Shown here piece by piece: positions 1 to 10,511 of a DNA stretch of 64,000 bases (positions are counted from its first letter, which is position 1; each line of letters opens with the position of its first letter). Position numbers and translations under genes: made by a program. Source of the stretch: Rikenellaceae bacterium (GTDB lineage: Bacteria; Bacteroidota; Bacteroidia; Bacteroidales; Rikenellaceae); contig SUZG01000002.1 in the NCBI GenBank assembly GCA_015060015.1, forward strand, positions 1 through 64,000, written 5' to 3'. Below the pieces are notes generated by a model. That model did no database searches and was not told where the DNA came from. It saw nothing but the letters and a program-made list of their open reading frames with translations.

Positions 1-80
1 GAGGTTTGACGGAGTAAAGTAAGCACTTTTATCCCATTCAGTAGAGCAAGGGAGGAAATTTTCCTCTCTGCTTACTGAAG

Positions 81-860
81 TTATCTCAAACCGATAATTC
101 CGTTGCATTTATTAGTTGAATTTGCGGTTAAAGAATCGCGCAGAGAGTTCGCTATTTCCGGACTATAACCGAACATCTGCTTGAAAATGGTTTGTATATA
201 GATTGTTTTATCTTCACCCCCACAGAGGACATCCCTGTCGGCCTCAAACTCTTCAACTTCGGTAAGCAGACGCGCTGCATACCACACAAAAGGATTCCAC
301 CACAACAGAGCCTTCTGAATCTCCATAGCCAAGCGTTCGTACGAATGACGATGAGCAATATGGCTACACTCGTGCTTTATGATTACGGCCAAATCCTCTG
401 CCGAAGTATTACGATTGACATAAATGGTACGAAAAAACGAGAACGACGCCACCGCCACCGATGTACGCACAATGCGGACACCATCGACATAGCCGACCTC
501 GGCATCACGTTCCAACTTTTGGATACGCCACCATTGATAGACGAGCAACACGATAAGTGCTGCCACACCAATACAATACAACGACAAAACCACACCTGCC
601 AAAGTGATGATTGGGGCTTGCTCTGTAACCACCTCACCGGCAGCGACAGCACCTCCATCGCCAATGGTTACCGTAGGCATCAACCCAGCCTTTGCCGGCC
701 ACATAGGTATCTCCAACAGCGGAATAACAACCGACAGCAGAGGCAGTACAACCAAATAGAGGCGACACCAGCGAAAATCGGTACGGCGCTCCAACAGCAA
801 GCGATAGCCAATGAGCAGCAAAGCACTCACAATCAATATTTCAGCAAGCAAAATATACAT
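81..860 (-). CDS. M56 family (BlaR1-like) membrane metallopeptidase, short form
   Basis: N-terminal TM helices, HECSHIAHRHSYERL zinc motif, WWNPFVWYAARLLTEVEEFEAD; adjacent to a BlaI-type repressor. Confidence 0.88.
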   Translation of the reverse strand: MYILLAEILIVSALLLIGYRLLLERRTDFRWCRLYLVVLPLLSVVIPLLEIPMWPAKAGLMPTVTIGDGGAVAAGEVVTEQAPIITLAGVVLSLYCIGVAALIVLLVYQWWRIQKLERDAEVGYVDGVRIVRTSVAVASFSFFRTIYVNRNTSAEDLAVIIKHECSHIAHRHSYERLAMEIQKALLWWNPFVWYAARLLTEVEEFEADRDVLCGGEDKTIYIQTIFKQMFGYSPEIANSLRDSLTANSTNKCNGIIGLR

Positions 861-912
861 AAATGTAGTTGTTTAATGGCGTATGATATTTCTCGAAAGT
901 ATCTCGTTCTAA

Positions 913-1302
913 CTATTTCTCGTTCTTCACTCTCTCCATAATCTCCAAAATCTCGGTCATCTCCTGCGACGAAATATTTTCGTGCTGCGAGAAGAATGAT
1001 ACCAACTGCGAGATAGAGCCTCCAAAATAGGTCGAGAGCATTGAGCTCACATGCCTTTTGGCATACTCCTCGCGAGCAACAGCGGGATGATATCGGAATC
1101 CCTTGCCCGCCGCTTCGTGCTCCACGAAACCCTTATTCTCCAAAATCTTGACGAAGGTAGCCACCGTTGTATATTTCGGCTTCGGCTCCTTCATTCGGGC
1201 AATGATGTCGTTCACACTACCCGACTCCAACTCCCAGAGGATTTGCATCACCTCCTCCTCGCCGCGAGTCAGCTCCTGAATGTTGTTTTGTTCCTGTTTC
1301 AT
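913..1302 (-). CDS. BlaI/MecI/CopY family transcriptional repressor
   Basis: LTRGEEEVMQILWELESGSVNDIIARM..KYTTVATFVKILENKGFV winged-helix pattern. Confidence 0.92.
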   Translation of the reverse strand: MKQEQNNIQELTRGEEEVMQILWELESGSVNDIIARMKEPKPKYTTVATFVKILENKGFVEHEAAGKGFRYHPAVAREEYAKRHVSSMLSTYFGGSISQLVSFFSQHENISSQEMTEILEIMERVKNEK

Positions 1303-1457
1303 AACGCGTTATTTAATTTTGATGTACATCTTCAAACATAGATTTTCCAATCTTGATGCAAACTTACTACTAAAAATTTAGATAAACAAATATTTCTACT
1401 AAAATTTTAGATAAAAGATGTATTTTTTTTCATTTCACCCTATTTTCAAACAAAAAA

Positions 1458-1488
1458 AAACAGCCTTCGGACGACCAAAGGCTGTTTA
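1458..1488 (-). terminator. Intrinsic terminator hairpin (aaacagcctt...aaggctgttt)
   Basis: Inverted repeat plus A/T tracts downstream of the GtrA-like gene. Confidence 0.7.
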
Positions 1489-1508
1489 TATAATCTAATC
1501 AGATGTGA

Positions 1509-1994
1509 TTATCGGTTTTTCTCTCCGAAGGCAAAATAACGACCGGCAAGATAGCTATAGACCACACTCACCACCGTCGTCAAGGCTTTGGCCGGCGTAG
1601 GCCAGATGTGGCACACCTCAACAAAGAGTTTTATACACAGATAATTGAGCAGGATAGAGCCACATACCGATAACGCATAGCGAAAAAGTTGTCCTCGACA
1701 AGAGAACTGCGTAACGCCAAAGACTACATTACGATTGAGCCAAAAGCCCGTAAAAAAGGTTATCGGGAAGACCACAACAAGCGACGCAACATGTGGCGAC
1801 ACAACAACAAAGCCCAGGTCGATAAATCTCTCGGCTACGACATAGTGATAGATAAGGAAGTACCACACCAGATCCAGCACCATATTTCCTCCTCCGCACA
1901 CTGCATAACGGAAGATGCGTGGAGAGAATATACGCGTGAGAGGTGCGATGTAGAAGAAATCTATAAAACGACCTATGCTGTCGGCTATACGCAT
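1509..1994 (-). CDS. GtrA family membrane protein
   Basis: FRYAVCGGGNMVLDLVWYFLIYH, four TM segments, VVFPITFFTGFWLNRNVVF. Confidence 0.85.
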   Translation of the reverse strand: MRIADSIGRFIDFFYIAPLTRIFSPRIFRYAVCGGGNMVLDLVWYFLIYHYVVAERFIDLGFVVVSPHVASLVVVFPITFFTGFWLNRNVVFGVTQFSCRGQLFRYALSVCGSILLNYLCIKLFVEVCHIWPTPAKALTTVVSVVYSYLAGRYFAFGEKNR

Positions 1995-2944
1995 TACCTT
2001 TTATTATATATCCACAAGCTGTTCAACTCGGGCGACAAATCGCGGTTGGCATTCATAAATGCAGTACACTCCTCCTGACTGTCGCTGCCAAAGAGTGTAA
2101 CCATATACTTTTCGCCTCGTGGCACAATAGCACATACGGCGTTAGGCACCTTCGCCTTAAACGACGCCACTGCCCTCTCGGCATTCTGCTCCGAAGAGAA
2201 TACTCCCGCCACAACATAGTAGGCATAATAGTCCTTATGTGTAGCAGGCGATACCGTCTTCTGCTGCTCTGCATTCTCGGCAGCTGTTTCAGCTGCAACA
2301 CTACTAACGGCTGGTGCATTTTCAGAAGGAACAGATTGCACATTTTCAGCTACAACATCATCCCCTGCCGAAGCGGGTTGTTCCATATTATCCGCCGACA
2401 GAGTATCTGCGACAATCGCATTTTCTGTGGTTGTCGCAACCTCACTCTTCGCTGCCTTGTCTGACGTCGGCAAAATCTTATCGCCCCACATAATATATGC
2501 GAAAAATCCCAACGCGACAGCCACGCACAAGGCACACAAAATGTATATCCAGGCGTGCGACTTTCGGCGAATAATGATAGTCTTCACACCCTTCGGGTTG
2601 ATAGCCGAATTGAATGCAGCCTCGGCAACGAAGCTCTTGTCCTTTAACACACCAACACCCTCAATGGTCAGCACCCCCTCCTGACGAGTCTTCTGCAACC
2701 AGCGATTGTATATATCCTGTGCCTGCTCGGTACTGCAACCAGCAATACCCACGACCTCATCCACAAGCGACGGAGCCTGCTTTTGCGAAGAAAAAGCAAC
2801 CACATTGCGTGGGCCTGCCAGCTTATTCTCCGACAACTTACGAGCCCCCTGATGCTCAATATAGAGTGTACCCACCTCCGGCAAGAATACACCCTTGCCG
2901 CTGATGAGCATATTATAGACAATCTTATTAACCTCTCCGACCAT
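1994..2944 (-). CDS. HU-like/SPOR domain-containing protein
   Basis: N-terminal HU-like segment, single TM, C-terminal SPOR repeat (YYVVAGVFSSEQNAERAVASFK..). Confidence 0.8.
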   Translation of the reverse strand: MVGEVNKIVYNMLISGKGVFLPEVGTLYIEHQGARKLSENKLAGPRNVVAFSSQKQAPSLVDEVVGIAGCSTEQAQDIYNRWLQKTRQEGVLTIEGVGVLKDKSFVAEAAFNSAINPKGVKTIIIRRKSHAWIYILCALCVAVALGFFAYIMWGDKILPTSDKAAKSEVATTTENAIVADTLSADNMEQPASAGDDVVAENVQSVPSENAPAVSSVAAETAAENAEQQKTVSPATHKDYYAYYVVAGVFSSEQNAERAVASFKAKVPNAVCAIVPRGEKYMVTLFGSDSQEECTAFMNANRDLSPELNSLWIYNKR

Positions 2945-2946
2945 AA

Positions 2947-3822
2947 CTATCTCTTCTTTTTATCCTCTGCGGGTGCCTTGCTGTACTTATCGGGATAACC
3001 CACACGGAATCGGCCCTTTGCACCCTGCCACAAGACCCACGCAGCCAAAAGGATGAACGGAATACTCAATGTCTGACCCATATTCAAGGCCATAGCCTCC
3101 TCGAAAGCCTCCTGATTAACCTTGAAGAACTCGATGAAGAAGCGTGTCACGAAGATACCTATCAAGCCGACACCGAACATCATACCGGCACGACGTCGTG
3201 CGACATCCTTCTTGTAATACATCCACATCAATATCACAAAGGTAATAATGTAGCACAACGCTTCATAGAGCTGCGAGGGATGCTGAACGGGGACATTCTC
3301 AACAGCCACGCCCGGGTAGAGTCGCAAAAACTTAAAGCCCCAGGGCACATCGGTTACACTACCGACAATCTCCGAGTTGATAAGATTTCCTATACGCACC
3401 ATAGCTCCACCTATTGCTACGGGAATCATAATACGATCCAACCACCAGACATACGGCATCTTATATTTGCGTGATGTAACCCACATACCGAACAACATAC
3501 CCAATGCCGAGCCGTGAGAGGCCATACCGCCGTCACGGAGGCCGGTAATTATCTCAACAGGGTGCGAGATATAATACGAAAAGTCATAGAACAGACAGTG
3601 TCCCAGTCTGGCACCGATGACAGCACCCAAGGCTATCCACAGAAAACCCGTCTCAACAATCTGGGGGCCAAAGCCCTCCCTGCGAGCAAAGGCTGTAAAA
3701 AACCTCTCTCCCAACAATAGCGTCAGAGCCCACGCCAAACCATAATAACGAAGCTCTACCGAACCAATAGAGAACATCACGGGATCGCAATCCCATACAA
3801 CATACAGAAAATCGTTCAACAT
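2947..3822 (-). CDS. lgt: Prolipoprotein diacylglyceryl transferase
   Basis: RYYGLAWALTLLLG, GGMASHGSALG, RIGNLINSEIVG, HPSQLYEA motifs. Confidence 0.95.
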   Translation of the reverse strand: MLNDFLYVVWDCDPVMFSIGSVELRYYGLAWALTLLLGERFFTAFARREGFGPQIVETGFLWIALGAVIGARLGHCLFYDFSYYISHPVEIITGLRDGGMASHGSALGMLFGMWVTSRKYKMPYVWWLDRIMIPVAIGGAMVRIGNLINSEIVGSVTDVPWGFKFLRLYPGVAVENVPVQHPSQLYEALCYIITFVILMWMYYKKDVARRRAGMMFGVGLIGIFVTRFFIEFFKVNQEAFEEAMALNMGQTLSIPFILLAAWVLWQGAKGRFRVGYPDKYSKAPAEDKKKR

Positions 3823-3854
3823 CTATTTAAGCTATAAAAAATACTTTTTCAGGT

Positions 3855-4907
3855 TTACTTCACGGGCGACTCGGCCTTCTTCAACGGGAAGGTGAATGTT
3901 GTACCGACACCCAACTCACTACGTACATTGATACGTTCGCCATGAGCCTCAACAATGTGCTTAACGATAGCCAGACCCAGGCCTGTACCACCCTGCTCAC
4001 GAGAACGGCCCTTATCCACGCGATAGAAGCGTTCGAAGATACGGGGAACATCATCCTTGCTGATACCCACACCTGTATCCTCCACCTCAATCAAAATCTT
4101 ATCCAGCATATCGCGGAACTTGATGCGTGTCGAGCCACCCTCCTTGCCGTAATGTATTGAGTTGATGATAAGGTTTACAAGCACCTGACCAACAAAATGT
4201 TTGTCAGCCATAACCCAGAATGACGAAGGCAACGAATCGGTACCCTTGACCGAAATCTTCACACTGCGTTTTGCCGCTTCCATCTCCAGCTGCTCGGCAA
4301 TCTCCTTTGCGAGGGCCACGATATCGAACTTCTCCATCTTCAAGCGGTTCATATCGTTCTCCAGCTTTGAGATTGTATCGAGGTCATTGACAATATTAAT
4401 CAATCTGTCGATACTCTTCTCGGCACGTTCCAGATATTTACGGTTGATGAGTTCATCTTCCAGACCACCGTCAAGCAGCGTAGAGATATAGCCCTGAATA
4501 TTGAAAATCGGGGTCTTCAACTCGTGAGCCACATTACCCAGATATTGTTTGCGGAACGCCTCACTCTGCTTCAAGCGGTTAATCTCCTTATCGTTATCAT
4601 CTGCCCAAGCGGTAAGCTCCTCCGAGATACTCTCAACGTGCTTATCCTTCATCTCGTCCACAATCTCGGTGGTATGAACATCACGCGACAAAACCATCGA
4701 GTATATGGGTTTGAGTTTGTACGCGACATAAGACTTCATCATAAAGAGTGAGAAGACAGCCATAACGCCAAAGACAACAACACTGACAACCAATGTCTTC
4801 CACCATACGACATCACATACAATCATCACAACCGCTACGATTACGGCAGCCAACAGAGCCATAATAAGCGAAGCATTCTCTTTTGTTTTTATAGTCATAA
4901 CAATCAA
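3855..4907 (-). CDS. Sensor histidine kinase (PhoR-like)
   Basis: Two TM helices, FLGNVAHELKTPIFNIQGY H-box, N/G1/G2 boxes (DTGVGISKDDVPRIFERFYRVD, GGTGLGLAIVKHIVEAHG). Confidence 0.93.
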   Translation of the reverse strand: MIVMTIKTKENASLIMALLAAVIVAVVMIVCDVVWWKTLVVSVVVFGVMAVFSLFMMKSYVAYKLKPIYSMVLSRDVHTTEIVDEMKDKHVESISEELTAWADDNDKEINRLKQSEAFRKQYLGNVAHELKTPIFNIQGYISTLLDGGLEDELINRKYLERAEKSIDRLINIVNDLDTISKLENDMNRLKMEKFDIVALAKEIAEQLEMEAAKRSVKISVKGTDSLPSSFWVMADKHFVGQVLVNLIINSIHYGKEGGSTRIKFRDMLDKILIEVEDTGVGISKDDVPRIFERFYRVDKGRSREQGGTGLGLAIVKHIVEAHGERINVRSELGVGTTFTFPLKKAESPVK

Positions 4908-4989
4908 ATATTTGGTTTTAAGGTTTTCAATATTTTCGTAATAACATTGTTTGTGGTTGCAGCGTCATTCCGAGTATTCATCCGGTTCA

Positions 4990-5622
4990 TCATTGCCACA
5001 GCTTCAATATACCGACCACGCGATATACGGCTTGCACCTGCGAGGCTTCCACCTTCACCGCACAATCTCCCTCTCGCGACGTAGCGAGCTCCAATTCGCA
5101 GCCTCTGGCCGAACATTCAACCTTCACGCTACGCAAAAGTATAAAATTGTCGCCAACCACCACACATCTGTCGCCCTGTATTATGGCAGAAATGTCCGTT
5201 TTTTTCAAAAAGACTATCGTTCCCGGCATAATCTGGTCGGACATAGCCTCATCATAACTGCGGTAGGCATAATCGCAATCGCCAACCATAGGAAGGTTGA
5301 GGTACTGCGGGGTCGGAGCCTCCTCTTTGCCTTCGATTAACAGTTTCAGTTCTGCTATACCACCCTCGACATAGGGGATAAGGCGGCTATCCTCTCGCAA
5401 CATCACACCGTCGCCCGTCAGCAACCAGCCGGGACTAATCTCCGGATACTTCGCCACAATGCGTTGCACCAGATTTTTCGACAGTCCAATCTTGCCCGCT
5501 TTGATATGGTAAAGAATATCGGGACGCAGCAAACCGATATGATGTGCAAAGTGATTGGTGCTCATCTTCGCCCAACATATCACCTGCTCCAACCGATTCC
5601 AACTCTCCGTATAATTTGCCAT
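4990..5622 (-). CDS. HTH regulator with S24/LexA-like C-terminal domain
   Basis: N-terminal HTH (STNHFAHHIGLLRPDILYHIKAGKIGLSKNLVQRI), then an S24-like beta domain (MPGTIVFLKK..GDRCVVVGDNFILLRSV). Confidence 0.72.
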   Translation of the reverse strand: MANYTESWNRLEQVICWAKMSTNHFAHHIGLLRPDILYHIKAGKIGLSKNLVQRIVAKYPEISPGWLLTGDGVMLREDSRLIPYVEGGIAELKLLIEGKEEAPTPQYLNLPMVGDCDYAYRSYDEAMSDQIMPGTIVFLKKTDISAIIQGDRCVVVGDNFILLRSVKVECSARGCELELATSREGDCAVKVEASQVQAVYRVVGILKLWQ

Positions 5623-5637
5623 ATCAGTTTTTTTTGA

Positions 5638-5645
5638 TACCTTTG
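5638..5645 (+). promoter_or_regulatory. Bacteroidetes -7 box TACCTTTG upstream of tRNA-Arg
   Basis: TAnnTTTG consensus immediately 5' of the tRNA. Confidence 0.6.
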
Positions 5646-5651
5646 CACCAC

Positions 5652-5726
5652 GGTCCCGTAGTTCAATGGATAGAATATAAGATTCCGGTTCTTACGATGA
5701 AGGTTCGATTCCTTTCGGGACTACCA
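5652..5726 (+). tRNA. tRNA-Arg (anticodon CCG), CCA encoded
   Basis: Acceptor GGTCCCG/CGGGACT, anticodon stem TAAGA/TCTTA with loop TTCCGGT, T-arm GGTTCGATTCC, CCA present. Confidence 0.93.
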
Positions 5727-5752
5727 CAGGGCGTTATGCCCTTTTTTTATTG
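5727..5752 (+). terminator. tRNA-Arg terminator (agggc-gttat-gccct-T7)
   Basis: Hairpin followed by T-run. Confidence 0.65.
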
Positions 5753-6042
5753 CGACTCCGCATCCCCGTCCTCTTCATCTAATCCATCGCACTAATCTCA
5801 CGACTCTTCAAACGACCTTACGGTATCTTTTCGCTACATATTAATTATCAAAGGTAGCACTTTTATTTCAATTTATAGCATAAAAAATTTATTTTTTATG
5901 AAATTTTATCATTATTCATACCATTTCCGGCACAATGAGTATTGGCACACATCAATAAATCGAAAAATAATTCTGCATCTTATTTCGGTTTTGTGAATTA
6001 TACACTATCTTTGTGTGATGTATAAATGCTGGCTGTTTTACT

Positions 6043-7056
6043 ATGGCGATAGATAGAAATATGAGAAACATCGAGAGTGATTCAGAGTTTGAGAATCGTA
6101 TCCGTCCGCAAGAGTTATCCACCTTTGCCGGACAGGATAAGATTGTCGATAATCTGAAAGTCTTTATCAAGGCTGCCCTGATGCGAGGCGACTCTCTTGA
6201 CCACGTCTTGCTGCACGGCCCTCCGGGCTTGGGTAAGACTACTTTGGCAAATATCATTGCTCACGAGATGGGGGCTCAACTGAAAGTCACTTCAGGTCCT
6301 GTATTGGACAAGCCGGGTGACCTGGCAGGACTGCTCACAAACCTCGACGCAGGCGATGTGCTCTTCATTGACGAGATTCATCGTTTAAGTCCTATCGTGG
6401 AGGAGTATCTCTACTCGGCAATGGAGGATTATAAAATCGACATTGTTCTGGACAAGGGTCCGTCGGCTCGTTCCATTCAGATTGAGCTTGCTCCCTTCAC
6501 ATTGGTAGGAGCAACTACCCGTAGCGGACTTCTGACCTCACCCCTGCGTGCCCGCTTCGGCATCACCTGCCATTTGGAGTATTACGACACCCCCGTTCTG
6601 GCCGGTATCGTTAAGCGTTCGGCTCGCATAATCGACATCTCGATAGATGACGATGCAGCTCATGAGGTGGCTCTGCGTTCGCGAGGTACACCCCGTATCG
6701 CAAATGCTCTTTTGCGACGAGTACGAGATTTCGCAATGGTTAAGGGCGAAGGTCATATCGACATGGAAATCACCCGCATAGCCCTAAAAGCCCTGAACAT
6801 AGACTCTCGCGGTCTTGACCAGATGGACAACAAGATTTTGAGTACCATCATCGAAAAATTCAAGGGTGGCCCCGTAGGTTTGAACACCATAGCTACGGCT
6901 GTCGGCGAGGAGGCCGGAACGATAGAGGATGTCTATGAGCCATTCCTCATCAAAGAGGGTTTCATCAAGCGGACACCACGAGGAAGAGAGGCAACAGAGC
7001 TTGCCTACCGACATCTGGGCTTCACTCCAAAAGTAGATGAAGGGTCGCTGTTCTAA
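6043..7056 (+). CDS. ruvB: Holliday junction DNA helicase RuvB
   Basis: [63 protein letters not shown]. Confidence 0.97.
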   Translation: MAIDRNMRNIESDSEFENRIRPQELSTFAGQDKIVDNLKVFIKAALMRGDSLDHVLLHGPPGLGKTTLANIIAHEMGAQLKVTSGPVLDKPGDLAGLLTNLDAGDVLFIDEIHRLSPIVEEYLYSAMEDYKIDIVLDKGPSARSIQIELAPFTLVGATTRSGLLTSPLRARFGITCHLEYYDTPVLAGIVKRSARIIDISIDDDAAHEVALRSRGTPRIANALLRRVRDFAMVKGEGHIDMEITRIALKALNIDSRGLDQMDNKILSTIIEKFKGGPVGLNTIATAVGEEAGTIEDVYEPFLIKEGFIKRTPRGREATELAYRHLGFTPKVDEGSLF

Positions 7057-7063
7057 CACAAAC

Positions 7064-7093
7064 AAAAAGGTTGCAACATTGCAACCTTTTTTT
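7064..7093. terminator. Bidirectional terminator (aaaaaggttgcaa-cat-ttgcaaccttttt)
   Basis: Perfect stem with A and T tracts between the convergent ruvB and aroB. Confidence 0.8.
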
Positions 7094-7109
7094 CTATTAA
7101 ATCACTTCA

Positions 7110-8123
7110 TTAAAACATCGCCTTAAACTCTGCAAGCGGCATCTTTTCCACCACGCACTCCCCTACTCTGCACGGGAATACTATATGGATATTATCGCCT
7201 TCACTCTTCTTGTCCTTTTCGAGTGCCGACTTCAAGTCACGAAACTCAACGGGCGACTCCAACAAAAAACCTATCTTTTGCAACAGCGTTTTTATGCGTG
7301 AGTTATCTCTTTCCGACAACTTGCCGCAAGATGTTGCCATATCGCAAATCAACGCCATGCCGACAGCCACAGACTCGCCGTGATTCATCTTCGACGACAT
7401 CTTCTCAATGGCGTGAGCCAGCGTATGACCAAGATTCAGTTTGCGTCTGTCGCCTTGCTCTCTCTCGTCACGTTCCACGATATCGGCCTTGACCTTTATG
7501 GCACGGAAGACGATATTTTCCAGCAATGCAGTATCGGTTGGCAGCATCTTTACATCGCACTTTTCCAACATCTCAAACAACTCTGCATCGGCGATAATAG
7601 CCGACTTCACCACTTCGGCAAGACCTGCCACAAACTCTCTTTCGGGTAGTGTTCGGAGCATATTGACATCGCACAGCACAAACCGTGGCTGACAGAATGT
7701 GCCGACCATATTTTTATACCCCTCCACATTCACACCATTCTTGCCGCCCACGCTGGCATCAACCTGCCCCAGCAGTGTTGTCGAGATAAATCCAAACTCC
7801 AAACCTCGCATATATGTAGCCGCAACAAAGCCGGCAATATCGGTTACGATACCACCGCCTATTCCCAATACAAAGCAAGAACGATCAACGCCCAGCTCGA
7901 TAAACTTTTTGTATATCATATCGACCGTACGCAGTGTTTTGCTCGTCTCACCAAGGCCTATCAGCACATAGTCATACCTTGCCAGAAGAGAGTGATAATG
8001 GCGGTCTATATTGGTATCGGAAATCACTATCACACACCTCTCGGGAAGCAATTTCGGCAACATCTCCAGCACATCGCCGACCACCACCCGACTGCGACCT
8101 TTTATCTCAATATCGTAGTTCAT
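7110..8123 (-). CDS. aroB: 3-dehydroquinate synthase
   Basis: GGGIVTDIAGFVAATYMRG, TTLLGQVDASVGGKNGVN, LNLGHTLAHAIE. Confidence 0.96.
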   Translation of the reverse strand: MNYDIEIKGRSRVVVGDVLEMLPKLLPERCVIVISDTNIDRHYHSLLARYDYVLIGLGETSKTLRTVDMIYKKFIELGVDRSCFVLGIGGGIVTDIAGFVAATYMRGLEFGFISTTLLGQVDASVGGKNGVNVEGYKNMVGTFCQPRFVLCDVNMLRTLPEREFVAGLAEVVKSAIIADAELFEMLEKCDVKMLPTDTALLENIVFRAIKVKADIVERDEREQGDRRKLNLGHTLAHAIEKMSSKMNHGESVAVGMALICDMATSCGKLSERDNSRIKTLLQKIGFLLESPVEFRDLKSALEKDKKSEGDNIHIVFPCRVGECVVEKMPLAEFKAMF

Positions 8124-8206
8124 ACTGTTTCAGATTGAATAGTGAAACAAAAATAGAACATTTTCACGATTTAATTATTAACTTTGCACGATAAATTTCA
8201 ATTACT

Positions 8207-10012
8207 ATGCAAAAACTTCGTAACATTGCGATAATCGCCCATGTCGATCATGGCAAGACAACGCTTGTTGACAAGATGATTGTAGCAGGCCATCTGCTGC
8301 GTGGCGACAACAACACGGGCGACCTTATAATGGACAACAACGACCTGGAACGCGAACGCGGTATCACCATTCTCTCGAAGAACGTGTCGGTTATCTACAA
8401 AGATTACAAAATCAACATCATCGACACTCCGGGGCACGCCGACTTCGGTGGCGAGGTGGAACGCGTACTCAATATGTGCGACGGTGTATTGCTTTTGGTT
8501 GATGCCTTCGAAGGTACTATGCCACAGACACGTTTCGTATTGCAGAAGGCTCTCTCTCTCGGCAAGAAGCCGATTGTGGTAATCAACAAGGTGGATAAGC
8601 CCAACTGCCGTCCCGAGGTGGTTAATGAGCAGGTCTTTGACCTTATGTTTTCTCTCAATGCCACAGAGGAGCAGCTGGACTACAAGACCATTTACGGCTC
8701 GGCAAAGCAGGGTTGGATGTCGCACGTCTGGAACGAGCCAACAGACTCCATCACTCCGCTTTTGGAGGCCATTATCGATGAGATTCCCGCACCGGAAGTA
8801 GCGGAGGGTACTCCACAGATGCTTATCACATCGCTGGAATACTCACCCTACGTAGGTCGTATTGCAGTGGGTAAGATTACTCGCGGCGAGTTGCACGCAG
8901 GACAGAATGTGACACTCGCCAAGCGTGACGGCGAGACCAAGATTAAGACCCGCATCAAGGAGTTGATGGTCTTTGACGGTCTGGGCAAGACAAAGGTCGA
9001 GAAGGTTGAGTGCGGCGAGATATGTGCCTTGATAGGCATTGAGGGCTTTGAGATTGGCGATACGATTTGCGACTTTGAAAACCCCGAGCCGCTGCCACCC
9101 ATCAAGATTGACGAGCCGACAATGTCGATGCTCTTCACAATCAACAACTCGCCCTTCTTTGGCAAGGATGGCAAGTATGTAACCTCTCGCCACATCAAGG
9201 AACGTCTTGACCGCGAGCTGGAGAAGAATCTGGCGCTGCGTGTAGAGCCGGGTCAGAATGCCGACTCGTTCATCGTCTATGGTCGTGGCGTGTTGCATCT
9301 CTCGGTATTGGTGGAGACGATGCGTCGCGAGGGCTACGAATTACAGGTTGGTCAGCCAAAGGTTATCATCAAGGAGATTGACGGCGTTAAGTGCGAGCCT
9401 GTCGAGGAGATGACGGTAGATTGCCCCGACGAATATGCCGGAACAGTGATTGAGATGGTCACCAAACGCAGAGGTAACCTTGTGAATATGGAGTCTGACG
9501 GCGAACGTACCCGTATGGAGTTTTTGGCTCCATCACGAGGCATCATCGGCCTGCGTTCAAATATGCTGACAGCAACAGCCGGAGAGGCTATTATGACTCA
9601 CCGCCTGAAAGATTTTGAGCCCTGGATGGGCGATATCGAGATGCGTACCAACGGCTCTCTCATTGCCTCGGAGACAGGTACGGCCTACGCCTACTCTATC
9701 GACAAGTTGCAGGACAGAGGCCGCTTCTTCATTTCGCCGATGGAGGAGGTCTATTGCGGTCAGGTTGTGGGTGAAAGTACCCGTCAGGGCGATATTACAA
9801 TCAACGTCACGAAGGCCAAGCAGCTTACAAATATGCGTGCTTCGGGAGCCGACGACAAGGCTGTGATTGTTCCGCCGAAGGTTTTTTCGTTGGAGGAGGC
9901 TTTGGAGTATATCAAGGCTGACGAATATGTTGAGATTACCCCCAAGTCGATGCGTCTGCGTAAAATCCTGCTCAACGAGATTGACCGCAAGCGTGCCGCA
10001 AAGCAGGAGTAA
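8207..10012 (+). CDS. typA: Translational GTPase TypA/BipA
   Basis: [43 protein letters not shown]; full-length EF-G-like protein. Confidence 0.97.
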   Translation: MQKLRNIAIIAHVDHGKTTLVDKMIVAGHLLRGDNNTGDLIMDNNDLERERGITILSKNVSVIYKDYKINIIDTPGHADFGGEVERVLNMCDGVLLLVDAFEGTMPQTRFVLQKALSLGKKPIVVINKVDKPNCRPEVVNEQVFDLMFSLNATEEQLDYKTIYGSAKQGWMSHVWNEPTDSITPLLEAIIDEIPAPEVAEGTPQMLITSLEYSPYVGRIAVGKITRGELHAGQNVTLAKRDGETKIKTRIKELMVFDGLGKTKVEKVECGEICALIGIEGFEIGDTICDFENPEPLPPIKIDEPTMSMLFTINNSPFFGKDGKYVTSRHIKERLDRELEKNLALRVEPGQNADSFIVYGRGVLHLSVLVETMRREGYELQVGQPKVIIKEIDGVKCEPVEEMTVDCPDEYAGTVIEMVTKRRGNLVNMESDGERTRMEFLAPSRGIIGLRSNMLTATAGEAIMTHRLKDFEPWMGDIEMRTNGSLIASETGTAYAYSIDKLQDRGRFFISPMEEVYCGQVVGESTRQGDITINVTKAKQLTNMRASGADDKAVIVPPKVFSLEEALEYIKADEYVEITPKSMRLRKILLNEIDRKRAAKQE

Positions 10013-10050
10013 AAAAAAGAGAGGTTGTCAAGGACAGCCTCTTTTTATTT
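10012..10050. terminator. Intrinsic terminator between typA and a convergent gene
   Basis: agaggttgtc-aag-gacagcctct with flanking A/T runs. Confidence 0.75.
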
Positions 10051-10416
10051 TTTCAATGTGGTATACGAGAGTATATGCCACGTTATGGCAGCCGCAAGCA
10101 ACAACAGCCCAATCTGTGCCCACCACCACTCATCGACAACGGCCAAGATGCAATAGCCCAGCGTGAGCCACACAAGCGTAACCGACACAATCTTCACTCG
10201 CAGCGGGATGGCGTGATGCTCTCTGAAATTACGGATATATTCGCCTAAATGCGGATGATTAAGCAGCCAATCATACAGTCGTGGCGAAGAACGCACAAAA
10301 CACCACGCTGCAAGCAGCAACAAAGGGGTTGTAGGCAACAACGGAAGGAATATTCCAAGTATGCCCAAGCCCAACGACACCACACCCAATATGACCAATG
10401 CAATTTTCACGGCCAC
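10045..10416 (-). CDS. DUF454/YbaN family inner-membrane protein
   Basis: GILGIFLPLLPTTPLLLLAAWCFVRSSPRLYDWLLNHPHLGEYIRNFREHHAI. Confidence 0.88.
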   Translation of the reverse strand: MAVKIALVILGVVSLGLGILGIFLPLLPTTPLLLLAAWCFVRSSPRLYDWLLNHPHLGEYIRNFREHHAIPLRVKIVSVTLVWLTLGYCILAVVDEWWWAQIGLLLLAAAITWHILSYTTLKK

Positions 10417-10511
10417 AAAAATAACAATTTACCAATAAATAGATGTTACATAATAGAAAATCAATAAAAATTTCTTAAATTTGTACAACTGATAATTAAA
10501 CTCACAAAACA

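Noticed and set aside
192-941. 249-aa plus-strand ORF
   Set aside because: Antisense to the M56/BlaR1 gene.
5652-5760. Searched tRNA-Arg for the same downstream tail copy
   Set aside because: None seen within the following few hundred bp; only a simple terminator.
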